From contig CALIXC010000110.1 of NCBI GenBank assembly GCA_938046755.1, positions 1-8,289 of the forward strand: 8,289 bases of DNA. The letters are read 5' to 3'. This stretch comes from an uncultured Lautropia sp. Its GTDB lineage: Bacteria; Pseudomonadota; Gammaproteobacteria; Burkholderiales; Burkholderiaceae_E. Made by a program: the position numbers and the translations under genes. A model generated the notes under the pieces. It had not been told where the DNA came from. It searched no databases and saw only the letters and a list, made by a program, of their open reading frames with translations. The stretch's first letter is position 1, and every line of letters begins with the position of its first letter. Shown one piece after another: positions 1 to 6,012 of this stretch.

Positions 1-78
1 ATTTATCCTGATGGAGTAGCGTTATCTGGCCACGCCCCGTGTCGTATCTATCCACGCGGTGCGGCCTATCCAAAGCAG

Positions 79-111
79 CACGCCGACACGCAGGATGCGC
101 GTGTCGGCGTG
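79..111 (-). terminator. Candidate terminator hairpin after the glycosyltransferase gene
   Basis: A perfect 13-bp inverted repeat (arms 79-91 and 99-111, 7-base loop) begins 12 bases past the minus-strand stop codon of the glycosyltransferase gene. With a 2-base bulge the stem can extend by four more pairs (73-76 with 112-115). On the minus strand the stem is followed by CTGCTTTGG, so the U-tract is poor. Placement and stem strength suggest transcript termination or 3'-end protection. The rest of 1-123 shows no gene I can support. Confidence 0.55.
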
Positions 112-123
112 GCTTGTCTGCTG

Positions 124-981
124 TCAGCCTGCTTCGGCGCCCAGTACCCTCTTTTCCAGCACTCGCAGGATCTCGCCGTCCTGTCGGCTGTCGAACTTGC
201 GGGCAAAGAGCTTGTCTGAGCGCTCCAGGCGTTCCCGGTCGGCCAGCGTGAATACTTTGGGATGCGATCCCCCGGCGCTCCAGTCTTCCTCATGCAACTG
301 GCGGTTTTCCACCATGTCGGCATGTGGGGAGTTCATGATGAAGCTGTGTGGCAACACCTCGACGGGGCGGTAGGCATGTCGCAGAGTCTTCACCCAACGG
401 GGCAGGTGGTTCGATTCGATGAGGTGCTGACAGAAGCTGCGGGTGAGCGCCATGTAGGGGCGGCCACCCACGTAGCGGGCCTGGCCCAGATGGCGCGACC
501 AGCGATCGATGCGCAGTTTCGGCACGTTCCAGCCGCTCTTCATGAACGGGGGCTCAAGCCGGATGCGCTGGATACGGGCATAGGGGTCGTTCCAGACCTT
601 CTCGGGTTCTACAATGTCGAGGAAGTTGCGGCCTTCGTTGGCGGCAAAGAAGGCGCGGACCTCTTCCTGCGACTTCAGTGGAAAGTCCTGGCCGCTGAGG
701 TTGATCAGCACTTCCCAGGGCTCGGGGCGCGCCAGCAGTTCACGCATGCCGTCCAGCCGGGCCTGCATCAGGCTCCAGGAAGCCCAGCGCATGTCGCGTG
801 CCGGGGCAATGAAGACGTTGGGGTGTCGACGCACCACGGCCTGCAGGGCGGCCTCGCTGCCGGTCAGTCCCTTGATGTCGGGAATGACCAGGTAGACGTT
901 GTCGGGGTGCTGGATGCAGTAGAGCATCTGGGCCAGCTGTTCGGGCTGCTGGTGGGCAAGGATCAGATAGGCAAGACGCAC
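124..981 (-). CDS. Core-2/I-branching-type (GT14-like) beta-1,6-N-acetylglucosaminyltransferase family protein
   Basis: This 285-residue protein resembles bacterial members of the Core-2/I-branching glycosyltransferase family (Pfam Branch), which transfer a sugar, typically GlcNAc, onto glycans. The start (MRLAYLILAHQQPEQL) is the usual first beta strand of the nucleotide-sugar fold. INLSGQDFPLKS at 93-104 is a characteristic block, as is the C-terminal block SHPKVFTLADRERLERSD (239-256) followed by LFARKFD (258-264). By eye, E208 in PVEVLPHSFIMNSP (206-219) aligns with the family's catalytic glutamate; this is inference. There is no signal peptide or membrane segment, so it is probably cytoplasmic and may act on a surface polysaccharide or lipooligosaccharide. 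The GTG start is the only possible one near the N-terminus, because an in-frame TGA lies two codons upstream. The ribosome-binding site is weak (GGGTGA). The gene is separated from ffh by 334 bases and is probably transcribed independently. Acceptor and sugar are unknown. Confidence 0.85.
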   Translation of the reverse strand: MRLAYLILAHQQPEQLAQMLYCIQHPDNVYLVIPDIKGLTGSEAALQAVVRRHPNVFIAPARDMRWASWSLMQARLDGMRELLARPEPWEVLINLSGQDFPLKSQEEVRAFFAANEGRNFLDIVEPEKVWNDPYARIQRIRLEPPFMKSGWNVPKLRIDRWSRHLGQARYVGGRPYMALTRSFCQHLIESNHLPRWVKTLRHAYRPVEVLPHSFIMNSPHADMVENRQLHEEDWSAGGSHPKVFTLADRERLERSDKLFARKFDSRQDGEILRVLEKRVLGAEAG

Positions 982-990
982 GGTCGGTCA

Positions 991-1091
991 CCCGAATGGA
1001 AAAGGTTCGGGCTGGAGGTGTCAGCCCGCAGGATGAGAGGTTTGGGTCTTCCCGAAGCGCCGGTGTGCCGGAAAGACAAGTGCTTCCCGGC
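991..1091 (-). promoter_or_regulatory. Hairpin-rich region upstream of the glycosyltransferase start
   Basis: Three inverted repeats lie just upstream of the GTG at 981. (a) 1067-1075 with 1083-1091 gives 9 pairs including one G-U wobble on the minus-strand RNA, with a 7-base loop. (b) CGGGCTG 1008-1014 with CAGCCCG 1022-1028 is perfect, with a 7-base loop. (c) CCCGAA 991-996 with TTCGGG 1006-1011 has a 9-base loop. Stems b and c share 1008-1011, so they exclude each other, and stem c covers part of the weak GGGTGA ribosome-binding site. This arrangement could modulate translation, but GC-rich DNA forms short stems by chance. I recognise no known riboswitch class. Confidence 0.3.
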
Positions 1092-1120
1092 AGGCCCAGG
1101 GTTCGTTGTGAAAACCCCAA

Positions 1121-1148
1121 GCCTTCTGTCCAATAATGGACAGAAGGC
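1121..1148 (-). terminator. Perfect 12-bp inverted repeat, candidate ffh terminator
   Basis: Arms 1121-1132 and 1137-1148 are perfectly complementary around a 4-base loop. On the minus strand the stem is followed by TTGGGGTTTTC, an imperfect T-rich tail. On the plus strand no T-tract follows. It is therefore best read as an intrinsic terminator for leftward transcription from ffh, whose stop codon lies 168 bases upstream. It could instead sit in the leader of the glycosyltransferase transcript as an attenuator, if that promoter lies in the adjacent AT-rich patch. Confidence 0.6.
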
Positions 1149-1213
1149 CACTTCTATAAGCCATTAGAACGCAATTCTGTGACCAAGCTAATGCGATATG
1201 TAACTAATTAACG
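1149..1213. other. AT-rich intergenic patch, possible promoter region
   Basis: By hand count about 24 of 65 bases are G or C (about 37%), against clearly GC-rich flanks. It contains tracts such as GTTAATTAGTTACATAT and CTTATAGAAG on the minus strand. The minus-strand glycosyltransferase gene needs a promoter and this is the most promoter-like DNA in the 982-1315 gap. I could not fit a convincing -35/-10 pair with 16-18 base spacing on either strand. The remaining stretch 1214-1315, up to the ffh stop, shows nothing I can name. Confidence 0.35.
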
Positions 1214-1315
1214 CGGAACGGTTGCGAATAGCCGCGTATCGGTCGGATTGTCAGGAAAGGCGATCACCCAGGATGGGCCCCGGGTGCGAATGAACCCCCT
1301 CCACTCAGCCCATCA

Positions 1316-2707
1316 TCATCCCATCGGGCCAGGACCACCGCCCATGCCGGGTAACCCGCCGCCGCCCATCATGCCTTTCATGGCGCGCATCATCTTGGCC
1401 AGACCGCCTTTCTGCATCTTCTTCATGACGGACTGCATCTGTGAGAACTGATTCAGCAGCCGGTTCACTTCCTGAACGTGTACTCCGGCACCGGTGGCGA
1501 TGCGCCGCTTGCGGGTGGCCTTGATCAGCTCGGGCTTCTCGCGTTCGGCCGGCGTCATGGCGTGGATGATGCCCTGCATGCGGCGCATGTCACGCTCGGC
1601 CTTGTCCATGTCCTCGGCGCTGGCCTTGCCCTGGATCTCGGCCGGCATCTTCTCCATCAGCGAGCTGAGCCCGCCCAGCTTCTTCATCTGGCTCAGCTGG
1701 GCCAGGAAGTCGTTCAGGTCGAAGCGCGAGCCTTTCTTCAGCTTTTCGGCCAGTTCCTGCGCCGCAGCGTGGTCCACGTTGGCGTGGGCCTGTTCCACCA
1801 GCGCCACGATGTCGCCCATGCCCAGGATGCGGTTGGCCATCCGGTCGGGGTGGAAGACATCCAGTCCGGTAAGCTTCTCGCCTACCCCCACGAACTTGAT
1901 GGGCTTGCCGGTGACGGCCTTGACCGACAAGGCCGCACCACCGCGCGAGTCGCCGTCGAGCTTGGTGAGCACTACGCCCGTGAGCGGCAGCGTGTCATTG
2001 AAGGCCTTGGCGGTGTTGACCGCATCCTGACCTTGCATGGCGTCCACCACGAACAGGGTTTCGATGGGGTGTAGGGCGTCGTGCAGCAGGCGGATCTCGT
2101 CCATCATCGCCTGGTCGATGCCCAGCCGGCCGGCCGTGTCGACGATCAGCACGTCGTGATAGTGATTCTTGGCCCAGTCCACTGCGGCACGCGCGATGTC
2201 GGCCGGCTTCTGGTCGGGTTGCGACGGGAAGAAGTCCACGCCGGCCTGCTGGGCCACGGTCTTCAGCTGGTCGATGGCGGCGGGGCGGTACACGTCGCAG
2301 GAAACCGTCAGCACCTTCTTCTTGCGGTTCTCGCGCAGCCACTTGGAGATTTTGCCCACCGTGGTGGTCTTGCCCGCGCCCTGCAGACCGGCCATCAGGA
2401 TGATGGCGGGCGGCTGGGCCGCCAGGTCCAGCTCGGCGGTCTCGCCGCCGATCAGGTCCACCATGGCGTTGTGGACGATGCCCACCAGCGCCTGGCCGGG
2501 GGTGAGCGACTGCAGCACCTCCTGGCCCAGCGCCTTCTCCTTCACTTGGGCGATGAAGTCGCGCACCACGGGTAGGGCCACATCGGCCTCCAGCAGGGCG
2601 ATGCGGATTTCCCGCAGCATTTCCTGGGTATTGGCTTCGGTCAGGCGAGCCTCGCCGCGCATGGTCTTCACAATGCGCGCAAGGCGTTGGGAAAGGCTGT
2701 CGAACAT
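1316..2707 (-). CDS. ffh: Signal recognition particle protein Ffh (SRP54 GTPase)
   Basis: Ffh binds 4.5S RNA and signal sequences emerging from ribosomes, and delivers the complexes to FtsY at the inner membrane for co-translational insertion. This 463-residue protein is full length for the family. The N domain helical bundle is at about 1-90. The G domain at about 100-295 carries the P-loop GLQGAGKT (107-114), DVYRPAA (138-144), DTAGR (190-194) and TKLDGD (248-253), followed by the RGGAAL segment. The methionine-rich M domain at about 325-445 includes the RNA-binding block RKRRIATGAG (399-408). The tail is Gly/Met/Pro-rich (from about 446), as is common. The reading frame stays open well upstream, but the start at 2707 (MFDSLSQRLARI) is the canonical N-terminus. 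No good Shine-Dalgarno precedes it. ffh is divergent from ypjD across 99 bases. It is expected to be essential and constitutive. Confidence 0.98.
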   Translation of the reverse strand: MFDSLSQRLARIVKTMRGEARLTEANTQEMLREIRIALLEADVALPVVRDFIAQVKEKALGQEVLQSLTPGQALVGIVHNAMVDLIGGETAELDLAAQPPAIILMAGLQGAGKTTTVGKISKWLRENRKKKVLTVSCDVYRPAAIDQLKTVAQQAGVDFFPSQPDQKPADIARAAVDWAKNHYHDVLIVDTAGRLGIDQAMMDEIRLLHDALHPIETLFVVDAMQGQDAVNTAKAFNDTLPLTGVVLTKLDGDSRGGAALSVKAVTGKPIKFVGVGEKLTGLDVFHPDRMANRILGMGDIVALVEQAHANVDHAAAQELAEKLKKGSRFDLNDFLAQLSQMKKLGGLSSLMEKMPAEIQGKASAEDMDKAERDMRRMQGIIHAMTPAEREKPELIKATRKRRIATGAGVHVQEVNRLLNQFSQMQSVMKKMQKGGLAKMMRAMKGMMGGGGLPGMGGGPGPMG

Positions 2708-2769
2708 GAGAGACTGGGCCCCAAGGCGGTGGAAAACGTGGCAGGGAGTGCGCCGGGGGCGGTGCGATG

Positions 2770-2800
2770 TTGCGCGACCGGTGCCCGGGCGGGGTAAACT
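2770..2800 (+). promoter_or_regulatory. Candidate sigma-70 promoter for ypjD, implying a leaderless mRNA
   Basis: A -10-like TAAACT at 2795-2800 sits six bases before the ypjD GTG at 2807, so transcription would begin at or next to the start codon. A possible -35 TTGCGC is at 2770-2775, but the 19-base spacer is long. There is no Shine-Dalgarno at proper distance before the GTG, only GGGG about 12 bases away, which fits leaderless translation. This is inferred from spacing only. Confidence 0.35.
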
Positions 2801-2806
2801 GCGACA

Positions 2807-3754
2807 GTGGGCATTGTACTGACTCTCATCCTCTTGGCGGTCGGACTGTATGGTCTGGTGCTGCTGCGTGGCCTGCGCCATGATGCGCAGGGCCAGGCGC
2901 GTGCCGCAAACGCCGATCTTCCTTCTCGTGCGGCCGGCGCAGGCGCTCCGGCGGCGCGCTCTGCTGCCGCGCCGGCGCCTCGTGGTATGGCTAGTGCCGC
3001 CGTCGGCTGGCGCGGTCTCGATGTCGTGCTGGGGGCCGGGCTGCTGGCCCATGCGCTGGTGCTGATCTCACCCTGGTGGCGCGTCGACGAGGTCTTTCAT
3101 TTCGGCTTTGCCTATCTGCTGTCGGCCACGGTCTGGATCGCGCTGCTGCTCATCTGGCTGGAAAGCCGCCACATGAGTGTGGGGCGCCTGCCCATGTTGC
3201 TGGCGCCGCTGGCCATGGTCGTGGTGGTGCTGCCCATCTTCTTCCCCGGTGCTGCATTCCCGCTTGATCGGCAGACGCCGTTCTTCGTGCCGCACCTGGT
3301 GGTGGGCACGCTGGCCTACGGTGTGGTCTTTCTGGCCGCGCTGCAGGCGCTGCTCATGGCCGCGGCCGAGCATCGGCTGCATCCGCGCCGCCAGGAGCGC
3401 GCTGGTCTCATCACAACACTGCTGGCGCGCGGCCATCAGGCATTGCCGCCGCTCATGGTGCTCGAGCGCATCCTCTTCAATGTCATCAGCGTAGCATTCG
3501 TGCTGCTGCTGCTCACCACGGTCAGTGGTGGCCTGTTCAGTGAAGAAATCTTCGGGCGTCCGCTCACACTGAACCACAAGACCGTGTTCTCGCTGGTGGC
3601 CACCATCTTCTTCGGGCTACTGCTGCTGGGGCGCCGGCTGTGGGGGTGGCGTGGGCGCCTGGCCATCCGGCTCACGCTGGGCGGCTTCATCCTGCTGCTG
3701 CTGTCCTACGTAGGCAGCCGCTTCGTGCTGGAAGTGATCCTCAACCGGATCTGA
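2807..3754 (+). CDS. ypjD: CcsA/HemX-like inner-membrane protein (YpjD family)
   Basis: This 315-residue polytopic membrane protein has about eight hydrophobic segments, near residues 2-20, 71-88, 99-117, 128-147, 161-186, 222-242, 260-275 and 288-309. It belongs to the cytochrome-c-assembly (CcsA/HemX-like) superfamily, shown by PFFVPHLVVGTLAYG (158-172) with H163 and by LTLNHKTVFSL (253-263) with H257; these histidines are the type that could coordinate heme. I see no WWD-type heme-handling motif, so it is not CcmC, CcmF or CcsA proper. The biochemical role of YpjD proteins is poorly defined. Its position divergent from ffh matches YpjD in many proteobacteria. The GTG start places the first membrane helix at the very N-terminus, as expected. 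Unusually, residues 24-66 between the first and second helices form an Ala/Pro/Arg-rich low-complexity linker. Confidence 0.85.
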   Translation: MGIVLTLILLAVGLYGLVLLRGLRHDAQGQARAANADLPSRAAGAGAPAARSAAAPAPRGMASAAVGWRGLDVVLGAGLLAHALVLISPWWRVDEVFHFGFAYLLSATVWIALLLIWLESRHMSVGRLPMLLAPLAMVVVVLPIFFPGAAFPLDRQTPFFVPHLVVGTLAYGVVFLAALQALLMAAAEHRLHPRRQERAGLITTLLARGHQALPPLMVLERILFNVISVAFVLLLLTTVSGGLFSEEIFGRPLTLNHKTVFSLVATIFFGLLLLGRRLWGWRGRLAIRLTLGGFILLLLSYVGSRFVLEVILNRI

Positions 3755-3759
3755 TCGCC

Positions 3760-3767
3760 AGGAAGGA
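3760..3767 (+). promoter_or_regulatory. Strong ribosome-binding site fixing the PP0621-family GTG start
   Basis: AGGAAGGA ends six bases before the GTG at 3774. It lies in the 19-base gap after the ypjD stop and is one of the clearest Shine-Dalgarno sequences in the window. It supports the GTG as the true start and suggests efficient translation from the ypjD transcript. Confidence 0.7.
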
Positions 3768-3773
3768 AACAAC

Positions 3774-4064
3774 GTGAAAATCATCTTCTGGATGCTGGTG
3801 ATTGTCGGCGCGATCATGCTTGTGCGGCGCTATGGCGCCCTGGCGGCGGCCCGTGCCCGGCGCGATGCCCAGACTGCTTCCGGCCAGTCGGCCGCGGACG
3901 CTGCGCCCGCACGCCCGGCCGATGCGAACATGATGGTGGCCTGCTCGGTCTGCGACCTGCACCTGCCGGCTTCCGAGGCCATCTTTGTCCATGGCCGCGT
4001 CTATTGCTGTGAAGCGCACCAGGCACAGGGCAAGGCGGCCCAGAGCGGGCAGCGCCTGAAATGA
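3774..4064 (+). CDS. PP0621-family small membrane-anchored zinc-binding protein
   Basis: This 96-residue protein begins with one hydrophobic segment (residues 2-17, KIIFWMLVIVGAIMLV), followed by a charged, Ala-rich linker to about residue 52. A small C-terminal metal-binding knot reads CSVCDLHLP (57-65), then YCCEAH (77-82). C57, C60, C78 or C79, and H82 look like a treble-clef/zinc-ribbon ligand set. This architecture, and the position between ypjD and pilS, match the uncharacterised PP0621 family of beta- and gammaproteobacteria. It is probably anchored in the inner membrane with the zinc domain in the cytoplasm. No function is known, and a link to pilus regulation is only suggested by position. 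Its TGA overlaps the ATG of a 59-codon frame (ATGA, 4061-4064). Confidence 0.8.
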   Translation: MKIIFWMLVIVGAIMLVRRYGALAAARARRDAQTASGQSAADAAPARPADANMMVACSVCDLHLPASEAIFVHGRVYCCEAHQAQGKAAQSGQRLK

Positions 4065-4240
4065 CGCTCACGCAGGTCGGCCAGCTGCGCCTGGTCATGG
4101 GCCTTGCAGAAATCCGCACTCTGTCGGAGACCGTCGGCGCGACCGCTCACATCCGGAGGACATCCCCCGGGCGAATCGGCGCTCATCGTGCTGCCGTGCA
4201 TTACGGGCCGTGCCGCCGTGTGCGGCCGGATGGGGCATGA
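4061..4240 (+). CDS. Possible 59-residue small protein bridging the PP0621-family gene and pilS
   Basis: This open frame exactly fills the gap between two real genes. Its ATG overlaps the preceding TGA and its own TGA overlaps the pilS ATG at 4237, so there is an ATGA junction at each end, the pattern typical of translationally coupled genes. A second in-frame ATG is at 4097. The product would start MTLTQVGQLRLVMGLAEIRT and become Arg-rich. About 44 of its 59 sense codons end in G or C by hand count. That is GC-biased, but the later half reads more like chance translation. There is no clear Shine-Dalgarno. I recognise no family. A GGAGGA at 4155-4160 lies inside it with no start codon at a useful distance. 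It may simply be untranslated spacer. Confidence 0.25.
   Translation: MTLTQVGQLRLVMGLAEIRTLSETVGATAHIRRTSPGRIGAHRAAVHYGPCRRVRPDGA
4206..4227 (+). repeat. Short inverted repeat just before the pilS start
   Basis: GGCCG at 4206-4210 is complementary to CGGCC at 4223-4227. An alternative nested pairing is GCCGC 4212-4216 with GCGGC 4222-4226 around a 5-base loop. The hairpin ends about nine bases before the pilS ATG, next to the weak GGATGGGG ribosome-binding site. It could lower pilS initiation unless upstream ribosomes open it. Short stems like this are common by chance in GC-rich DNA. Confidence 0.25.
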
Positions 4241-6012
4241 ACGCATCGACGGCTCGACTGTCGCCGGATCCGGATGAGGTGCCCCTGCAGCAGGCCGGTA
4301 CCTTCTGGACTTCGCTGCGCTACCTGGCCGACGGGCGCCTCATCATCGCGCTGTTGCTGCTCATCTACATTCCGGTGCTGGGGCCGGACACCCCGGCAGC
4401 GCATCCGTTCCAGCGAACGCTCTTCATCGGCCTGACCGCCTTCTACATGGGCTTCGCGGTGCTGTGCTCCATCGCGGTGCGCCGTATCCGCCGAGGCTTC
4501 TCGCTTCAGCTGTTCGCGCAGATCATCGTGGACGTGCTGGTGCTGGGGCTGATCGTCTATGCCAGCAACGGCCGCAGTGGCCTGGGCGCGCTGATGATCA
4601 CGCCGGTGGCGGGCGTGGCCATCCTGTCGGCCACATTGCCCGCGCTGGCGGTCGCGGCTGCAGCTTCGATGATGCTGCTGGGTGAGACCATGCTACGCTT
4701 CCTGCAGCGTGTCGACATGGGCACCACGGCCATTGGCAACGAGCTGATGATCGCCGCCTTCATCAGTGCCACGCTGTTCTTCACGGCGCTGGTGATCAGC
4801 CGCCTGGCCCGGCGCCTGGCCATGCAGGAGCGGCTGGCCATCCGGCGCGGCGAAGATCTCCGCAATCAGCGCGCCATCCATGCGCTGGTGGTGGCCGAGC
4901 TGGACCAGGGCGTGGTCGTCTTCGATCCGCGGGGTGTGCCGCGCGACATGAATCCGAAGGCGCGGCGCCTGCTGAACCTGCCCATGGGCGTTCCCTGCAC
5001 AGAGGCCGATCCCAAGACACTGAAGGCACTGCGGCAGGTTCTGGATACGCCCGATCGCGTGGCGGACCTGCAGATCCGTCGCCGTGAAGGCACCGTGCGG
5101 CTGCGTGCCCGGGTGCTGACCGGCGGCAACATCCCGCCCGACGATCTTGGTGAGACGCCATACTATTTGGATGTCGATAACGGGCAGGGCGGCCGTGCAC
5201 TGCTGGACCGTGTGGTACTGCTGGAAGACCTGAAGCGCATCGAGGATCAGGCCCAGCAGCTCAAGCTGGCCTCGATGGGCCGTCTGTCGGCCTCCATCGC
5301 CCACGAGATCCGCAACCCGCTCTCGGCCATCCGCCACGCCGGTGCGCTGCTGGGCGAGCAGGCGGGCACGACAGCCCAGAAGCGTCTGGCCGACATCATC
5401 GAGAAGAACACGTTGCGGATCGACCGCATCGTCGAAGACGTGCTGTCGATGGCACGGCGGGGGGCGCTGAGCGAAGTGCTGGACCTGCGGCATTTCATCG
5501 CGCAGTTCATGCCGGAGTTCCTGGGCAACATGAAGGCTGGCCGCGTTGCGGTGACGGGGCGTGATGGCGGCGAGCGCATTGCGCTGCGCAACGACAGTCA
5601 TGCCCCCATCACCTTCGACCCCAATCACCTGCGTCAGATCCTTGTCAATCTGCTGTCCAACGGGCTGCGTCATGCCTCGGACCGTGAGGGGGCGGTGCTG
5701 CTGCTCTGGACGCAGAGTGCTGCGGGCGTGCTGCAACTGTGGGTCCTGGATGATGGCCCGGGCATTCCCGAAGATCGGCGCGAGCATCTGTTCGAACCTT
5801 TCTTCACGACCGAGACGCGGGGGACGGGGCTGGGACTGCACCTGACGCAGGAGCTGTGCACGGCCAACGGCGCCACCATCCGCTATGAATCTTCCGCGTT
5901 GCTGGATGAGGACATCCGGCAGCGCTACGGGGCAGGTTTCGTGATCACGCCCCAGCAGCGGCAGGTAGCGGAAGTAAGCCCTGCAGCGGCACCTTCGAGA
6001 ATGGAGCGATGA
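4237..6012 (+). CDS. pilS: PilS, membrane sensor histidine kinase of the type IV pilus two-component system
   Basis: PilS autophosphorylates on histidine and passes the phosphate to PilR; in Pseudomonas it senses pilin in the inner membrane. With the ATG at 4237 the protein has 591 residues. Six hydrophobic segments lie near 34-50, 59-82, 89-109, 117-131, 132-150 and 168-190, the usual PilS anchor. A PAS-like domain follows (about 210-330, from AELDQGVVVFDPRG). The kinase core has the H-box ASIAHEIRNPLSAIRHAG (352-369) with phospho-acceptor H356, N-box NLLSNGLRHA (471-480), G1 box DDGPGIP (505-511), F-box EPFFTTE (520-526) and G2 box GTGLGL (529-534). All catalytic elements are intact. A GTG at 4210 would add nine residues, but ATG is preferred because it leaves MNASTARL before the membrane domain. 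The stop abuts the pilR ATG, implying coupled synthesis of the pair. Confidence 0.93.
   Translation: MNASTARLSPDPDEVPLQQAGTFWTSLRYLADGRLIIALLLLIYIPVLGPDTPAAHPFQRTLFIGLTAFYMGFAVLCSIAVRRIRRGFSLQLFAQIIVDVLVLGLIVYASNGRSGLGALMITPVAGVAILSATLPALAVAAAASMMLLGETMLRFLQRVDMGTTAIGNELMIAAFISATLFFTALVISRLARRLAMQERLAIRRGEDLRNQRAIHALVVAELDQGVVVFDPRGVPRDMNPKARRLLNLPMGVPCTEADPKTLKALRQVLDTPDRVADLQIRRREGTVRLRARVLTGGNIPPDDLGETPYYLDVDNGQGGRALLDRVVLLEDLKRIEDQAQQLKLASMGRLSASIAHEIRNPLSAIRHAGALLGEQAGTTAQKRLADIIEKNTLRIDRIVEDVLSMARRGALSEVLDLRHFIAQFMPEFLGNMKAGRVAVTGRDGGERIALRNDSHAPITFDPNHLRQILVNLLSNGLRHASDREGAVLLLWTQSAAGVLQLWVLDDGPGIPEDRREHLFEPFFTTETRGTGLGLHLTQELCTANGATIRYESSALLDEDIRQRYGAGFVITPQQRQVAEVSPAAAPSRMER

Noticed and set aside
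262..1167. 301-codon plus-strand open frame opposite the glycosyltransferase
   Set aside because: It mirrors the real minus-strand gene, has no recognisable domain, and its composition is that of an antisense shadow in GC-rich DNA.
1478..2575. Plus-strand open frames of about 160-200 codons across ffh
   Set aside because: They are antisense to the highly conserved Ffh coding sequence and match no family.
2739..2753. Sigma-54-like element TGGCA...GC upstream of ypjD
   Set aside because: The -24 part and spacing fit, but the -12 part is GCGC instead of TTGC, and it sits 53 bases before a start codon with a closer sigma-70-like -10.
2708..3052. N-terminal extension of ffh to an upstream start
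   Set aside because: The frame stays open, but Ffh proteins begin with MFDSL-like sequence and the extension is low-complexity and would run through ypjD.
4693..5841. 382-codon minus-strand open frame inside pilS
   Set aside because: It lies opposite a gene with every histidine-kinase motif; its His/Gln/Arg-rich translation is a typical antisense shadow.
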